Assembly (NCBI GenBank): GCA_963713505.1
Contig: CAVQMC010000028.1
Location: forward strand, 67,202 to 131,201
Direction: 5' to 3'
Origin: CAVQMC01 sp963713505
Lineage (GTDB): Bacteria > Bacteroidota > Ignavibacteria > Ignavibacteriales > Ignavibacteriaceae
DNA: 64,000 nt
Of this stretch, positions 54,453-62,790 are shown piece after piece (positions within the stretch are counted from its first letter, which is position 1; every line of letters starts with the position of its first letter). The position numbers and the translations under genes are program-made. The notes below the pieces were generated by a model. The model did not search any database. It was given only the letters and a program-made list of their open reading frames with translations, and had not been told where the DNA came from.

Positions 54453-54908
54453 TTAATAATTATTTCTATGATTAAGAAGCAATCCTATTCCAACTGCGAC
54501 TAAAATGAGGGGCCAGAAATCGGAAAAATGAATCCTTGGAACAAAGTTATCTGCTAAAAATAAAAATCCTAAAACAATCAATATAATGCCTGCAGCCGAA
54601 CTTCTTTTCCGTCTATGTTCTTCATAAGCAGTATTAAAGTTTTGTTCATTCTTGATTTTATCTTCATCTGAAGTTTGCTGATTTTCTTCATTAACTTTTG
54701 TGTCTTGAGCGGTTGTCCAGATGAAAGGTTCCTCAGGAACAATTATCCATAAAATGATATAAGCAATTATTCCGGCACCGCCGGCAAAAAGGGAAACAAC
54801 AAAAATAACTCTTACCAAAGTCGGATCGATATCAAAATATTCAGCCAAACCGGCAGCAACTCCGCCCAGCATTTTATCTTTTCTGGATCTATACAATCTT
54901 TTTGGCAT
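54453..54908 (-). CDS. PspC-domain envelope stress protein
   Basis: 151 residues. Residues 3-58 are a PspC domain: KRLYRSRKDKMLGGVAAGLA, YFDIDPTLVRVIFVV and AYIILWIIVPEEP. A hydrophilic linker follows, then a second membrane part (about 105-145, SAAGIILIVLGFLFLADNF and FWPLILVAVGIGLLL) of the DUF5668 type. In gamma-proteobacteria PspC helps sense membrane damage. The direct pairing with a LiaF/toastrack gene is a common envelope stress module. RBS GGAGG precedes the ATG. Confidence 0.88.
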   Translation of the reverse strand: MPKRLYRSRKDKMLGGVAAGLAEYFDIDPTLVRVIFVVSLFAGGAGIIAYIILWIIVPEEPFIWTTAQDTKVNEENQQTSDEDKIKNEQNFNTAYEEHRRKRSSAAGIILIVLGFLFLADNFVPRIHFSDFWPLILVAVGIGLLLNHRNNY

Positions 54909-55090
54909 GATGACCTCCCTATATATAGTAATTCACTGTTGTAAGTTTAATGATAATACAATCCAAACATTTTAATAATATTATAATCGGTTAAATAAAA
55001 TTAAACCTGGTAGAATGGATTTACAAATGGTTTAAAATGTTGAACCAGTTTGCTTAAAATTGCAATTATTTCTTAATATTTTTAGATAAC

Positions 55091-55122
55091 TTTGGAAATA
55101 CTTTGCAGCTTTAATATTTTTG
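55091..55122 (+). promoter_or_regulatory. Bacteroidota-type promoter of nadE
   Basis: TTTG (55091-55094) and TATTTTTG (55115-55122) are 20 bases apart, the same spacing as the candidate small RNA promoter at 30.8 kb. Transcription would start about 13 bases before the nadE ATG, leaving a very short leader. Confidence 0.55.
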
Positions 55123-55141
55123 TAAGAAAAATTATAAACTA

Positions 55142-56779
55142 ATGAAAATTGCTGTCTGTCAAATAAATACGATTATTGGAAATATTGATTTCAATAAGAA
55201 AAAGATAATCGATGGTTATAAAAAAGGTGTTCATGATGAAGCAGATATTGTAATTTTTCCTGAACTTTCTTTAGTTGGATACCCGCCTTTAGATTTAGTT
55301 GAAAAAGAAGAATTCCGCCGTGCTGTAAAAAACGCTTCGGAAGAAATAGCAAAAATAACAGGAACAACCGGATTAATTTTCGGTTCAATTACTGAGGATG
55401 AAGATAATGTTGGAACCGACATTCATAATTCTGCTTTATTATGTTATAACGGAAAGATTCAATTTATTCAGCATAAATCTTTAATACCGAATTATGATGT
55501 GTTTGATGAAATGAGATATTTTGAACCTGCAAAGTCTGTAGAAATACATGAATTTAGAGGCGAAAAGCTTGGTATTTCTGTCTGCGAAGATATTTGGAAT
55601 GATGCTGATTACTGGTATAAAAGAAGATACAGTAAAGATCCTGTTAAAATTCAAATTGATAAAGGAGCAACTTTATTAATTAATATTTCTGCCAGTCCTT
55701 ATTCCTACGGCAAAAGAGAAGACAGAAAAAAGATGCTTTCCGTTCTTACGAAAGATGATAAAGTACCTCTAGCTTATGTTTGCTGTTCCGGAGCTCAGAC
55801 AGATTTAATATTCGACGGAGCAAGCATGTGTTTTGATTCCAAAGGAAATCTTGTTTGTCTTGGTGAAACTTTTAAAGAAGATTATTTTATTTTTGAAACT
55901 TCTTTGGATTATTCACCTATAACAAAAGCAGAAGATTCTTTTGAAGAAGAAGTTTTGAATGCTCTAATATTCGGATTAAAAGAATACTGCGGTAAACAGG
56001 GATTTAATAAAGTCGTGATAGGTTTAAGCGGAGGAATCGATTCGGCACTTGTTGCGTATATTGCAGTTAAAGCATTGGGAAAAAAGAATGTGCATGTTGT
56101 ACTTATGCCTTCAAAATATTCATCAAAGGGAAGTGTGAAAGATGCGGAGAAACTTGCAAGCAATTTAGGCATCTCATCCGATAATGTTTCGATTCAGCCT
56201 GTAGTTAATAGCGCAATTAGGAAATTATCGAAATCATTTAACAATAAAGTAAAAGGAATAACAGAAGAAAATATTCAAGCAAGAATAAGAGGAATTTATT
56301 TAATGGCTTACTCTAATAATCATGGAAATTTAGTCTTAGCTACAGGAAATAAATCCGAGATGGCCGTTGGTTATTGTACTTTATATGGAGATATGGCCGG
56401 GGCACTTGCGGTAATTGCGGATGTTTATAAAACCGATGTTTACAGAATTTCTAATTATATTAATAAAGATAAAGAAATAATTCCCGATGAAATTATTAAA
56501 AAAGCTCCTTCTGCGGAATTAAGATTAAATCAAAAAGATGAAGATTCTCTTCCGCCTTATGTTCTGCTGGATAAGATTTTAAAAATGTATCTTGAAGAAA
56601 ACAGGGAAGAAAAAGAAATTACAAAAGAAATTGGTGATGAGGAAATTGTTAAAAAAATATTAAAGATGGTTGATCTTAATGAATTTAAAAGAAAACAAGC
56701 TGCTCCTGCTTTAAGAGTAAGTTCAAAAGCATTTGGTTACGGTAGAAGGTACCCGATTGTTCAAGGATGGCGGAAGTAA
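55142..56779 (+). CDS. nadE: Glutamine-dependent NAD+ synthetase
   Basis: 545 residues. The N-terminal nitrilase-type glutaminase (about 1-255) has its catalytic triad in FPELSLVGYPP (Glu), QHKSLIPNYDVFDE (Lys) and GISVCEDIWND (Cys). The C-terminal ligase has IGLSGGIDSALVAYI (ATP loop), ATGNKSEMAVGYCTLYGD and YKTDVYRIS. It makes NAD+ from deamido-NAD+, glutamine and ATP. No ribosome site is obvious. Length fits the two-domain form. It is single and monocistronic as far as I can see. Confidence 0.95.
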   Translation: MKIAVCQINTIIGNIDFNKKKIIDGYKKGVHDEADIVIFPELSLVGYPPLDLVEKEEFRRAVKNASEEIAKITGTTGLIFGSITEDEDNVGTDIHNSALLCYNGKIQFIQHKSLIPNYDVFDEMRYFEPAKSVEIHEFRGEKLGISVCEDIWNDADYWYKRRYSKDPVKIQIDKGATLLINISASPYSYGKREDRKKMLSVLTKDDKVPLAYVCCSGAQTDLIFDGASMCFDSKGNLVCLGETFKEDYFIFETSLDYSPITKAEDSFEEEVLNALIFGLKEYCGKQGFNKVVIGLSGGIDSALVAYIAVKALGKKNVHVVLMPSKYSSKGSVKDAEKLASNLGISSDNVSIQPVVNSAIRKLSKSFNNKVKGITEENIQARIRGIYLMAYSNNHGNLVLATGNKSEMAVGYCTLYGDMAGALAVIADVYKTDVYRISNYINKDKEIIPDEIIKKAPSAELRLNQKDEDSLPPYVLLDKILKMYLEENREEKEITKEIGDEEIVKKILKMVDLNEFKRKQAAPALRVSSKAFGYGRRYPIVQGWRK

Positions 56780-56888
56780 ATGTTTGCATTAAATTAATTC
56801 TGTATTATTAAGTTTTAAATGAAAAAATTAAATTTCAGTTTTAAATATAGTTTATAAAATAAATAATTTATTCTTTTAAGGTGGATTA

Positions 56889-58754
56889 ATGTCATTTCTG
56901 AAAAATTACAAATTAATATTAATTTTAATCTTATTTGCTAGTGTTTTTGTAAACGGACAACAGACAGAAGATATTGTAAAAGTACAATTATCTGAAAATA
57001 ATTTTAAAGTTGAACAAGGTAAACAATTACAGTTTAGTATTACTGCTGTTATTAAAAAAGGTTTTCATATAAATTCTGATAAACCAAATGATGAATTTTT
57101 AATACCTGTTACAATTACTTCAGGACATTCAGCTTTCCCAATATCAAAAATAAATTATCCGAAACCCGAAGTATTTAATTTCCCGACTTCGGATAAACCT
57201 GTCTCTGCTTTTTTAGGTACTACGGAATTTGGCATTATAATTAATGTATCTAATAATATTAAAACCGGTAAATACACTGTACCAATAGATTTCAATTACC
57301 AGGCTTGTAATGATCAAAGTTGTTTTCCGCCTTCAACAATCAGCAATAATATTACTATTGAAGTGGTAGCTGGTTCTCAGGCTGCCGGAACCGGTGTAAA
57401 TAAATCAGAAAATGCCGGTTTATCAGGTAAAGAAAATGCTCCTCAAAATGGAGCATCAATAAAAAATAAAAATGTAGAGAATGAAAAAAGTATAACAACT
57501 ACAAAACAGGCAAATACCGGCGACGATATTTCTATTTTTGCAGCAATACTTTTTGCATTTCTCGGCGGTCTTATACTTAATCTTATGCCGTGTGTGCTTC
57601 CGGTTCTTTCTTTAAAAATAATGGGATTTATTCAGCAAGCCGGAGAAGATAAAAGCAAAACTAGAAAACACGGTCTTGCTTTTACTTTAGGAGTTGTTCT
57701 TTCGTTTTTAGTTCTTGCAGGATTTTTAATCGCATTAAGAGCTGGTGGCGAATACTTAGGCTGGGGATTTCAATTACAGTCTCCTGCATTTGTAGTTATA
57801 TTGTGTGTTATTTTATTCTTGTTCGGACTTAGTTTATTTGGAGTTTTTGAAATCGGAACTTCACTTACTTCATCCGAAAATTATATAAAAAGCACGGGAT
57901 ATACAGGTTCGTTTCTCAGCGGTGTACTTGCAACTATTGTAGCCACTCCTTGTACAGCACCGTTTATGGGAACCGCTCTTGGCTTTGCAATAAGCCAGCC
58001 GGCGTATGTTTCATTATTAGTATTTGCATTTTTAGGTTTGGGTATGGCGCTTCCATATGTTGTTCTTACTAACATTCCTAAACTTTTAAAATTTGTTCCG
58101 AAACCAGGTGCTTGGATGGAATCATTCAAACAGTTTATGGGTTTTCTTCTTATGGCAACTGTATTATGGCTTATTTGGGTGCTTAGTTTACAAACCGGTG
58201 CCGAAGGAGTTTTATTCCTTTTAACTTCATTAATTATAGCATCAACCGGCGGATGGATTTACGGCAGATGGGGAAATATTGCTAAAGCAGTAAAAGTAAG
58301 AAGACCTGCGCAATTAATTTCCATACTTTTTATAATTGGCGCTTTATACTTTTCTTTAGTTAATATTGAAGCCAAAACCAATTCATTAGCTGCAGAAATT
58401 AATCAGGGTAAAATTCATTGGGAAGCATACTCACCTGAAAAAGTTGAAGAAGCAGTAAAGGAAGGAAAACCGGTTTTTGTAGATTTTACTGCCGCCTGGT
58501 GCCTAAGCTGTCAGGTTAATGAAAAAGTTGCTTTCGGATCAAAAGAAGTGCAGCAGGAATTTGTGGATAAAAATATTCTTGCATTGAAAGGGGATTGGAC
58601 AAACAACGATCCGGAAATAACCAAAGCCCTAGCAAATTTTGGGCGCAATAGTGTTCCTTTATATGTTATTTATTCAAAAGATAAAGAACCTGAACTATTG
58701 CCTGAAATACTTACACCGGGAATTGTTTTGGATGCTTTGAAAAAGCTGGATTAA
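56889..58754 (+). CDS. dsbD: DsbD-type thiol-disulfide interchange protein
   Basis: 621 residues. A signal peptide (about 1-23) is followed by an N-terminal immunoglobulin-like DsbD-alpha domain (about 28-150, with a Cys pair in YQACNDQSCFPPS), a linker, a membrane domain of about eight helices with LNLMPCVLPVLSLK and ATPCTAPFMGTALG (the two electron-carrying Cys), and a C-terminal thioredoxin with FTAAWCLSCQVNEKVAF (CLSC, about 538-541). It carries reducing power from cytoplasmic thioredoxin to the periplasm. A further thioredoxin gene follows after 32 bases. It is one of two such routes in this window, beside CcdA. Confidence 0.95.
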   Translation: MSFLKNYKLILILILFASVFVNGQQTEDIVKVQLSENNFKVEQGKQLQFSITAVIKKGFHINSDKPNDEFLIPVTITSGHSAFPISKINYPKPEVFNFPTSDKPVSAFLGTTEFGIIINVSNNIKTGKYTVPIDFNYQACNDQSCFPPSTISNNITIEVVAGSQAAGTGVNKSENAGLSGKENAPQNGASIKNKNVENEKSITTTKQANTGDDISIFAAILFAFLGGLILNLMPCVLPVLSLKIMGFIQQAGEDKSKTRKHGLAFTLGVVLSFLVLAGFLIALRAGGEYLGWGFQLQSPAFVVILCVILFLFGLSLFGVFEIGTSLTSSENYIKSTGYTGSFLSGVLATIVATPCTAPFMGTALGFAISQPAYVSLLVFAFLGLGMALPYVVLTNIPKLLKFVPKPGAWMESFKQFMGFLLMATVLWLIWVLSLQTGAEGVLFLLTSLIIASTGGWIYGRWGNIAKAVKVRRPAQLISILFIIGALYFSLVNIEAKTNSLAAEINQGKIHWEAYSPEKVEEAVKEGKPVFVDFTAAWCLSCQVNEKVAFGSKEVQQEFVDKNILALKGDWTNNDPEITKALANFGRNSVPLYVIYSKDKEPELLPEILTPGIVLDALKKLD

Positions 58755-58786
58755 AATTAATCCGAAATAGAAAATCTATAATTGAT

Positions 58787-59239
58787 ATGGATAAATCAGC
58801 GAGCAAATTAAAAAGAATTAGAATTGTTAAAATTGTTTTTCCGATAATTTTAATTGCAGCTCTAATTTTTATTTTAATTCCATCAGGAAAAAAATCAATT
58901 AATTGGAAACCTTATTCTAGTGAAGATATTTCTACAAGTAAAAATGATAATAAAGCTGTTATAATTGATTTTTATGCTGATTGGTGTATTCCTTGCAAAG
59001 CTTTGGATGACTCAACATTTAGCAACAAAAAAGTTATTGTAGAAGCTAAAAAATTTAATACTTATAAAGCAGACATGACAAAAACTTTTTCCCCGGAAGT
59101 TGAAAAGCTTAAAGATCAATATAATATTGCAGTTCTTCCTACAGTTTTAATAATTGATTCCAAAGGAAATGAAGCAAAAAGAATTACAGGTTTTGTAAGT
59201 GCAAATGAATTTTACAAAATAATTAAGAATATCAATTGA
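58787..59239 (+). CDS. Membrane-anchored periplasmic thioredoxin
   Basis: 150 residues. One N-terminal transmembrane helix (about 14-31, IVFPIILIAALIFILIP) anchors it, and the rest is thioredoxin-like with YADWCIPCKALDD (CIPC) and the cis-Pro loop AVLPTVLIIDSKGNEAKR. It resembles the last domain of DsbD and is probably a partner or duplicate of it, being 32 bases downstream. Its role is likely periplasmic disulfide reduction. Confidence 0.88.
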   Translation: MDKSASKLKRIRIVKIVFPIILIAALIFILIPSGKKSINWKPYSSEDISTSKNDNKAVIIDFYADWCIPCKALDDSTFSNKKVIVEAKKFNTYKADMTKTFSPEVEKLKDQYNIAVLPTVLIIDSKGNEAKRITGFVSANEFYKIIKNIN

Positions 59240-59554
59240 TTTGATTTATGAAGTGATTTTAATTTAAACTTATCAAATTTTATTAAATCATTTTATAAAA
59301 ATATCTTCTATAAATATTAGCCTTCCTAATTTTTAAAGTACTTTAAATCTTTCTTAGAATAGAAAATTTAATATCATAATTGAGAATTATAAATATAGAT
59401 TTTGTTAAAATTTCCTTATTTAGAGCGAGTATTTTAAGCATTTCTTTACTTTTGGCAACTAAATTAAAATTAAAAATATTACGGCACGGTTTATGGAATT
59501 GATATAAACGTTTAACAATTAATTCCTTAATGATTTATAGAAGAGATTAAAAAA
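59240..59554. other. 315-base intergenic region upstream of korA
   Basis: No gene is visible. TACTTTTG at 59447-59454 fits TAnnTTTG and would give a leader of about 95 bases before korA, but no TTTG stands at the right distance upstream. Confidence 0.4.
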
Positions 59555-61411
59555 ATGCCGAAAGAAAAAGAAATTCAAAAAATTTCTGAAGTAACCGTTA
59601 GGTTCGCAGGAGATTCAGGGGATGGAATGCAGTTGACTGGCAGTCAATTCAGCGATACAACTGCTGTAGTTGGCAATGATCTTAGTACATTACCGGACTA
59701 TCCAGCAGAGATCAGAGCCCCGCAAGGAACAGTTTACGGAGTGAGCGGTTTTCAGCTCCATTTCAGCAGTTCGGATATTCATACTCCCGGTGACAGACCG
59801 GATGTATTAGTTGCAATGAATCCGGCTGCAATTAAAAAGAATTTAGATGAATTGAAACCTGGTGCTATAATTATTGCAAATACAGATTCATTTGATTCAA
59901 AAAATCTGAAACTTGCTAAATATGAAAATAATCCTTTGGAAGATGATTCTTTAAAAGGTTATAATGTTTTTCCTGTTCCAATTACATCTTTAACTCAAAA
60001 AGCCTTGGAAGGAAGTACGCTTTCTCAAAAAGATATTTCCAGATGTAAAAACTTTTTTGCTCTCGGAATTATGTATTGGTTATATAATCGTCCTTTAGAA
60101 CCTACAATTGAATGGATTGGTAAAAAATTTGGTCCCAAACCTGAATATAAAGAAGCCAATGAAATTGCTCTAAAAGCCGGTTTTAATTTCGGCGAAATAA
60201 CTGAATTATTTACAACAAGATACGATGTTGAACCTGCTAAACTTCCTAAAGGAACGTATAGAAACATTTCCGGAAATGAAGCAACTGCTCTTGGCTTCTT
60301 AGCTGCTTCCGTGAAAAGTAAACTTCCTTTATTTTTAGGCTCATATCCAATTACTCCGGCTTCCGAAATTCTTCAATACTTAAGTACATATAAAAATTTC
60401 GGAGTAAAAACATTCCAGGCCGAAGATGAAATTGCCGGAATTACTTCTGCTATCGGAGCTTCTTTTGCAGGTAATTTAGCAATCACAACAACTAGCGGAC
60501 CCGGTTTAGCATTAAAAACAGAAGCAATGGGTTTAGCATTAATGACTGAACTTCCTTTAGTTATTGTAGATGTTCAAAGAGGCGGTCCAAGTACAGGTTT
60601 GCCAACAAAAACTGAGCAGGCAGATTTACTGCAGGCAATGTACGGAAGAAACGGTGAAGCTCCCGTTGTAGTTTTAGCTGCTTCGACTCCAAGTGATTGT
60701 TTTTATATGGCGTTGGAAGCATCAAGAATTGCGGTTAAATTTATGCTTCCGGTTATTCTTTTAACAGATGGTTATTTAGCTAATGGTTCTGAACCATGGA
60801 GAATCCCAAGAGTTAATGAATTGTCAGATATTCCTGTTTCTTTCAGAACTGAATCAGAAGGATTTAAACCTTATTTAAGAGATGAAAATCTTGCGCGTCC
60901 CTGGGCAAAACCAGGAACTCCGAATCTTGAACATAGAATTGGCGGATTGGAAAAAGCAAACATTACCGGCAACGTAAGTTATGATCCTGAAAATCATGAT
61001 TTAATGATTAAACTAAGAGAACAGAAAGTACAAAATGTTGCAAAGGATATTCCTGATTTAGCTGTAGATGGTGAACAGGAAGGCGATCTTTTGGTTTTGG
61101 GCTGGGGAGGAACTTACGGTGCAATTACAGAAGCGGTTATTAAAGCAAGGGAAGAAGGGTATAAAGTTTCTCAGGCCCATTTGAAATATATAAACCCGTT
61201 CCCGAAAAATACGGCCGAAGTCTTAAGCAAATTTAAAAAAGTTCTTATTCCTGAAATTAACTTAGGACAGCTTGCAAAAATTATTAAAAGCGAATTCTTG
61301 ATTCCTGTTGTACAATTAAATATTGTCAGAGGATTACCTTTCAGAGTCGTAGCAATAGAAGAGAAAATAATTGAAATTCTAGGAGGAAGGAATAATGGAA
61401 AGTCAAATTGA
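59555..61411 (+). CDS. korA: 2-oxoacid:ferredoxin oxidoreductase alpha (gamma-alpha fused) subunit
   Basis: 618 residues. The N-terminal third is the gamma domain (VTVRFAGDSGDGMQLTGSQF, RAPQGTVYGVSGFQ, VLVAMNPAA), and the rest is the alpha domain (YPITPASEILQYLS, TTTSGPGLALKTEA, QRGGPSTGLPTKTEQ, LLPVILLTDGYL-like). This fused form pairs with a single beta subunit, as in the KorA/KorB enzymes that turn 2-oxoglutarate plus CoA into succinyl-CoA with ferredoxin. It overlaps korB by 17 bases. The exact 2-oxoacid is inferred from the family and not proved. Confidence 0.92.
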   Translation: MPKEKEIQKISEVTVRFAGDSGDGMQLTGSQFSDTTAVVGNDLSTLPDYPAEIRAPQGTVYGVSGFQLHFSSSDIHTPGDRPDVLVAMNPAAIKKNLDELKPGAIIIANTDSFDSKNLKLAKYENNPLEDDSLKGYNVFPVPITSLTQKALEGSTLSQKDISRCKNFFALGIMYWLYNRPLEPTIEWIGKKFGPKPEYKEANEIALKAGFNFGEITELFTTRYDVEPAKLPKGTYRNISGNEATALGFLAASVKSKLPLFLGSYPITPASEILQYLSTYKNFGVKTFQAEDEIAGITSAIGASFAGNLAITTTSGPGLALKTEAMGLALMTELPLVIVDVQRGGPSTGLPTKTEQADLLQAMYGRNGEAPVVVLAASTPSDCFYMALEASRIAVKFMLPVILLTDGYLANGSEPWRIPRVNELSDIPVSFRTESEGFKPYLRDENLARPWAKPGTPNLEHRIGGLEKANITGNVSYDPENHDLMIKLREQKVQNVAKDIPDLAVDGEQEGDLLVLGWGGTYGAITEAVIKAREEGYKVSQAHLKYINPFPKNTAEVLSKFKKVLIPEINLGQLAKIIKSEFLIPVVQLNIVRGLPFRVVAIEEKIIEILGGRNNGKSN

Positions 61412-62432
61412 AACGAAAGAAATAAAATTAACTGCTAAGGATTTTTCATCGGATCAGGATGTAAGATGGTGTCCGGGCTGTGGTGATTATTCCATCCTTG
61501 CTCAGGTTCAAAGATCTTTTCCGGATATGATTGGTGTTAAAAAAGAAAATATTGTTTGGATTTCCGGAATCGGATGTTCTTCCAGATTTCCATATTATAT
61601 GAGTACTTACGGATTCCACGGAATTCACGGAAGAGCTCCTGCAATTGCAACCGGAGTTAAACTTGCAAATCCCGAACTTTCGGTTTGGGTTGCTACCGGC
61701 GACGGTGATTTGTTAAGTATAGGCGGAAATCATTTTATACATGCATGCAGAAAAAATATTGATTTAAAAATGCTTCTGTTTAACAACAGAATTTACGGAT
61801 TAACAAAAGGACAGTATTCACCAACCTCTGAAAAAGGTAAAGTAACAAAAACTACTCCTTTCGGAAGTGTTGATTATCCATTTAATCCGGTTTCTGTAGC
61901 AATCGGTTCCAATGCATCTTTTGTTGCAAGAAGTATTGACAGAGATCCGAAACATTTACAGGCAATGCTAAAAAGAGCTGCAGATCATAAAGGTTTGGCT
62001 TTTATAGAAATATTTCAAAATTGTGTTATTTATAATGATGGTGCTTTTAATAGTGTATCAGATAAAAAAGTTAAAGATGAAAACATATTAGTTATGGAAC
62101 ATGGTAAACCGATGGTTTTCGGCGCAAATAAGGACAAAGGAATAAAGCTTGACGGATTTAAACCAGTCGTTATAGATATTAGTAATGGAAAATACAGTAT
62201 TAATGATGTGTTAGTTCATGACGAATTTGATGAAAGTCCGGTCAGAGCAACTTTACTTTCTCATTTAAATGATAACCCTGAATTTCCCACACCGATTGGT
62301 GTTTTCAGACAAATTAAAAAACCGACATACGATGAAGGTGTTGTGAATCAAATTGAAGAAGTTAAAAAGAAAAAAGGGGAAGGCGACTTCGAAAAATTGT
62401 TATTCAGCTCCAATACGTGGGAAGTTAACTAA
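61395..62432 (+). CDS. korB: 2-oxoacid:ferredoxin oxidoreductase beta subunit
   Basis: 345 residues. VRWCPGCGDYSILAQVQ and SGIGCSSRFPYYM supply Cys of the iron-sulfur site and substrate loop, and VATGDGDLLSIGGNHFIHAC with LLFNNRIYGLTKGQ is the thiamine diphosphate motif (GDG...NN). It is coupled to korA by overlap, with AGGAGGAAGG as its ribosome site inside korA. The enzyme works in the citric acid cycle and, with reduced ferredoxin, can also run in the reductive direction. Confidence 0.94.
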   Translation: MESQIETKEIKLTAKDFSSDQDVRWCPGCGDYSILAQVQRSFPDMIGVKKENIVWISGIGCSSRFPYYMSTYGFHGIHGRAPAIATGVKLANPELSVWVATGDGDLLSIGGNHFIHACRKNIDLKMLLFNNRIYGLTKGQYSPTSEKGKVTKTTPFGSVDYPFNPVSVAIGSNASFVARSIDRDPKHLQAMLKRAADHKGLAFIEIFQNCVIYNDGAFNSVSDKKVKDENILVMEHGKPMVFGANKDKGIKLDGFKPVVIDISNGKYSINDVLVHDEFDESPVRATLLSHLNDNPEFPTPIGVFRQIKKPTYDEGVVNQIEEVKKKKGEGDFEKLLFSSNTWEVN

Positions 62433-62790
62433 GTTTCTTATCGATGTACATATCAAACACGCGGGGATTAATTATTTAATCCCCGTTCCTCTTTTAAATA
62501 ATTATTAGTGTCAAATAATTTACATTTGACAATTATAATCTGCTTCATTAACTTAGTATTCGGTCATCAAAAACACACCAAAAAAATAATTGGATTTGAT
62601 AAAGAGTGAAAGACTCTTTAATTAAAAATATTAACATATCTTGTCCTTTTAAAATTGCAATGGATCAATCCCTTTTTTCCAATAAATTCGATAAAAATTA
62701 TAAAAAGCGGGAACTTTTTTTCGACTTATCATTTATTAATATATATCAATGATTGAACACAATATTATTAACAAAAATAAAAAATAAAAA
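62433..62790. other. 358-base intergenic region between the two korA copies
   Basis: It contains the korB terminator (62462-62495). The rest is AT-rich with no gene. The downstream korA-like gene has no clear ribosome site. Confidence 0.5.
62462..62495 (+). terminator. Terminator after korB
   Basis: A 10-bp stem CGGGGATTAA / TTAATCCCCG with loop TTAT is followed by a pyrimidine-rich TTCCTCTTTT. Confidence 0.75.
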
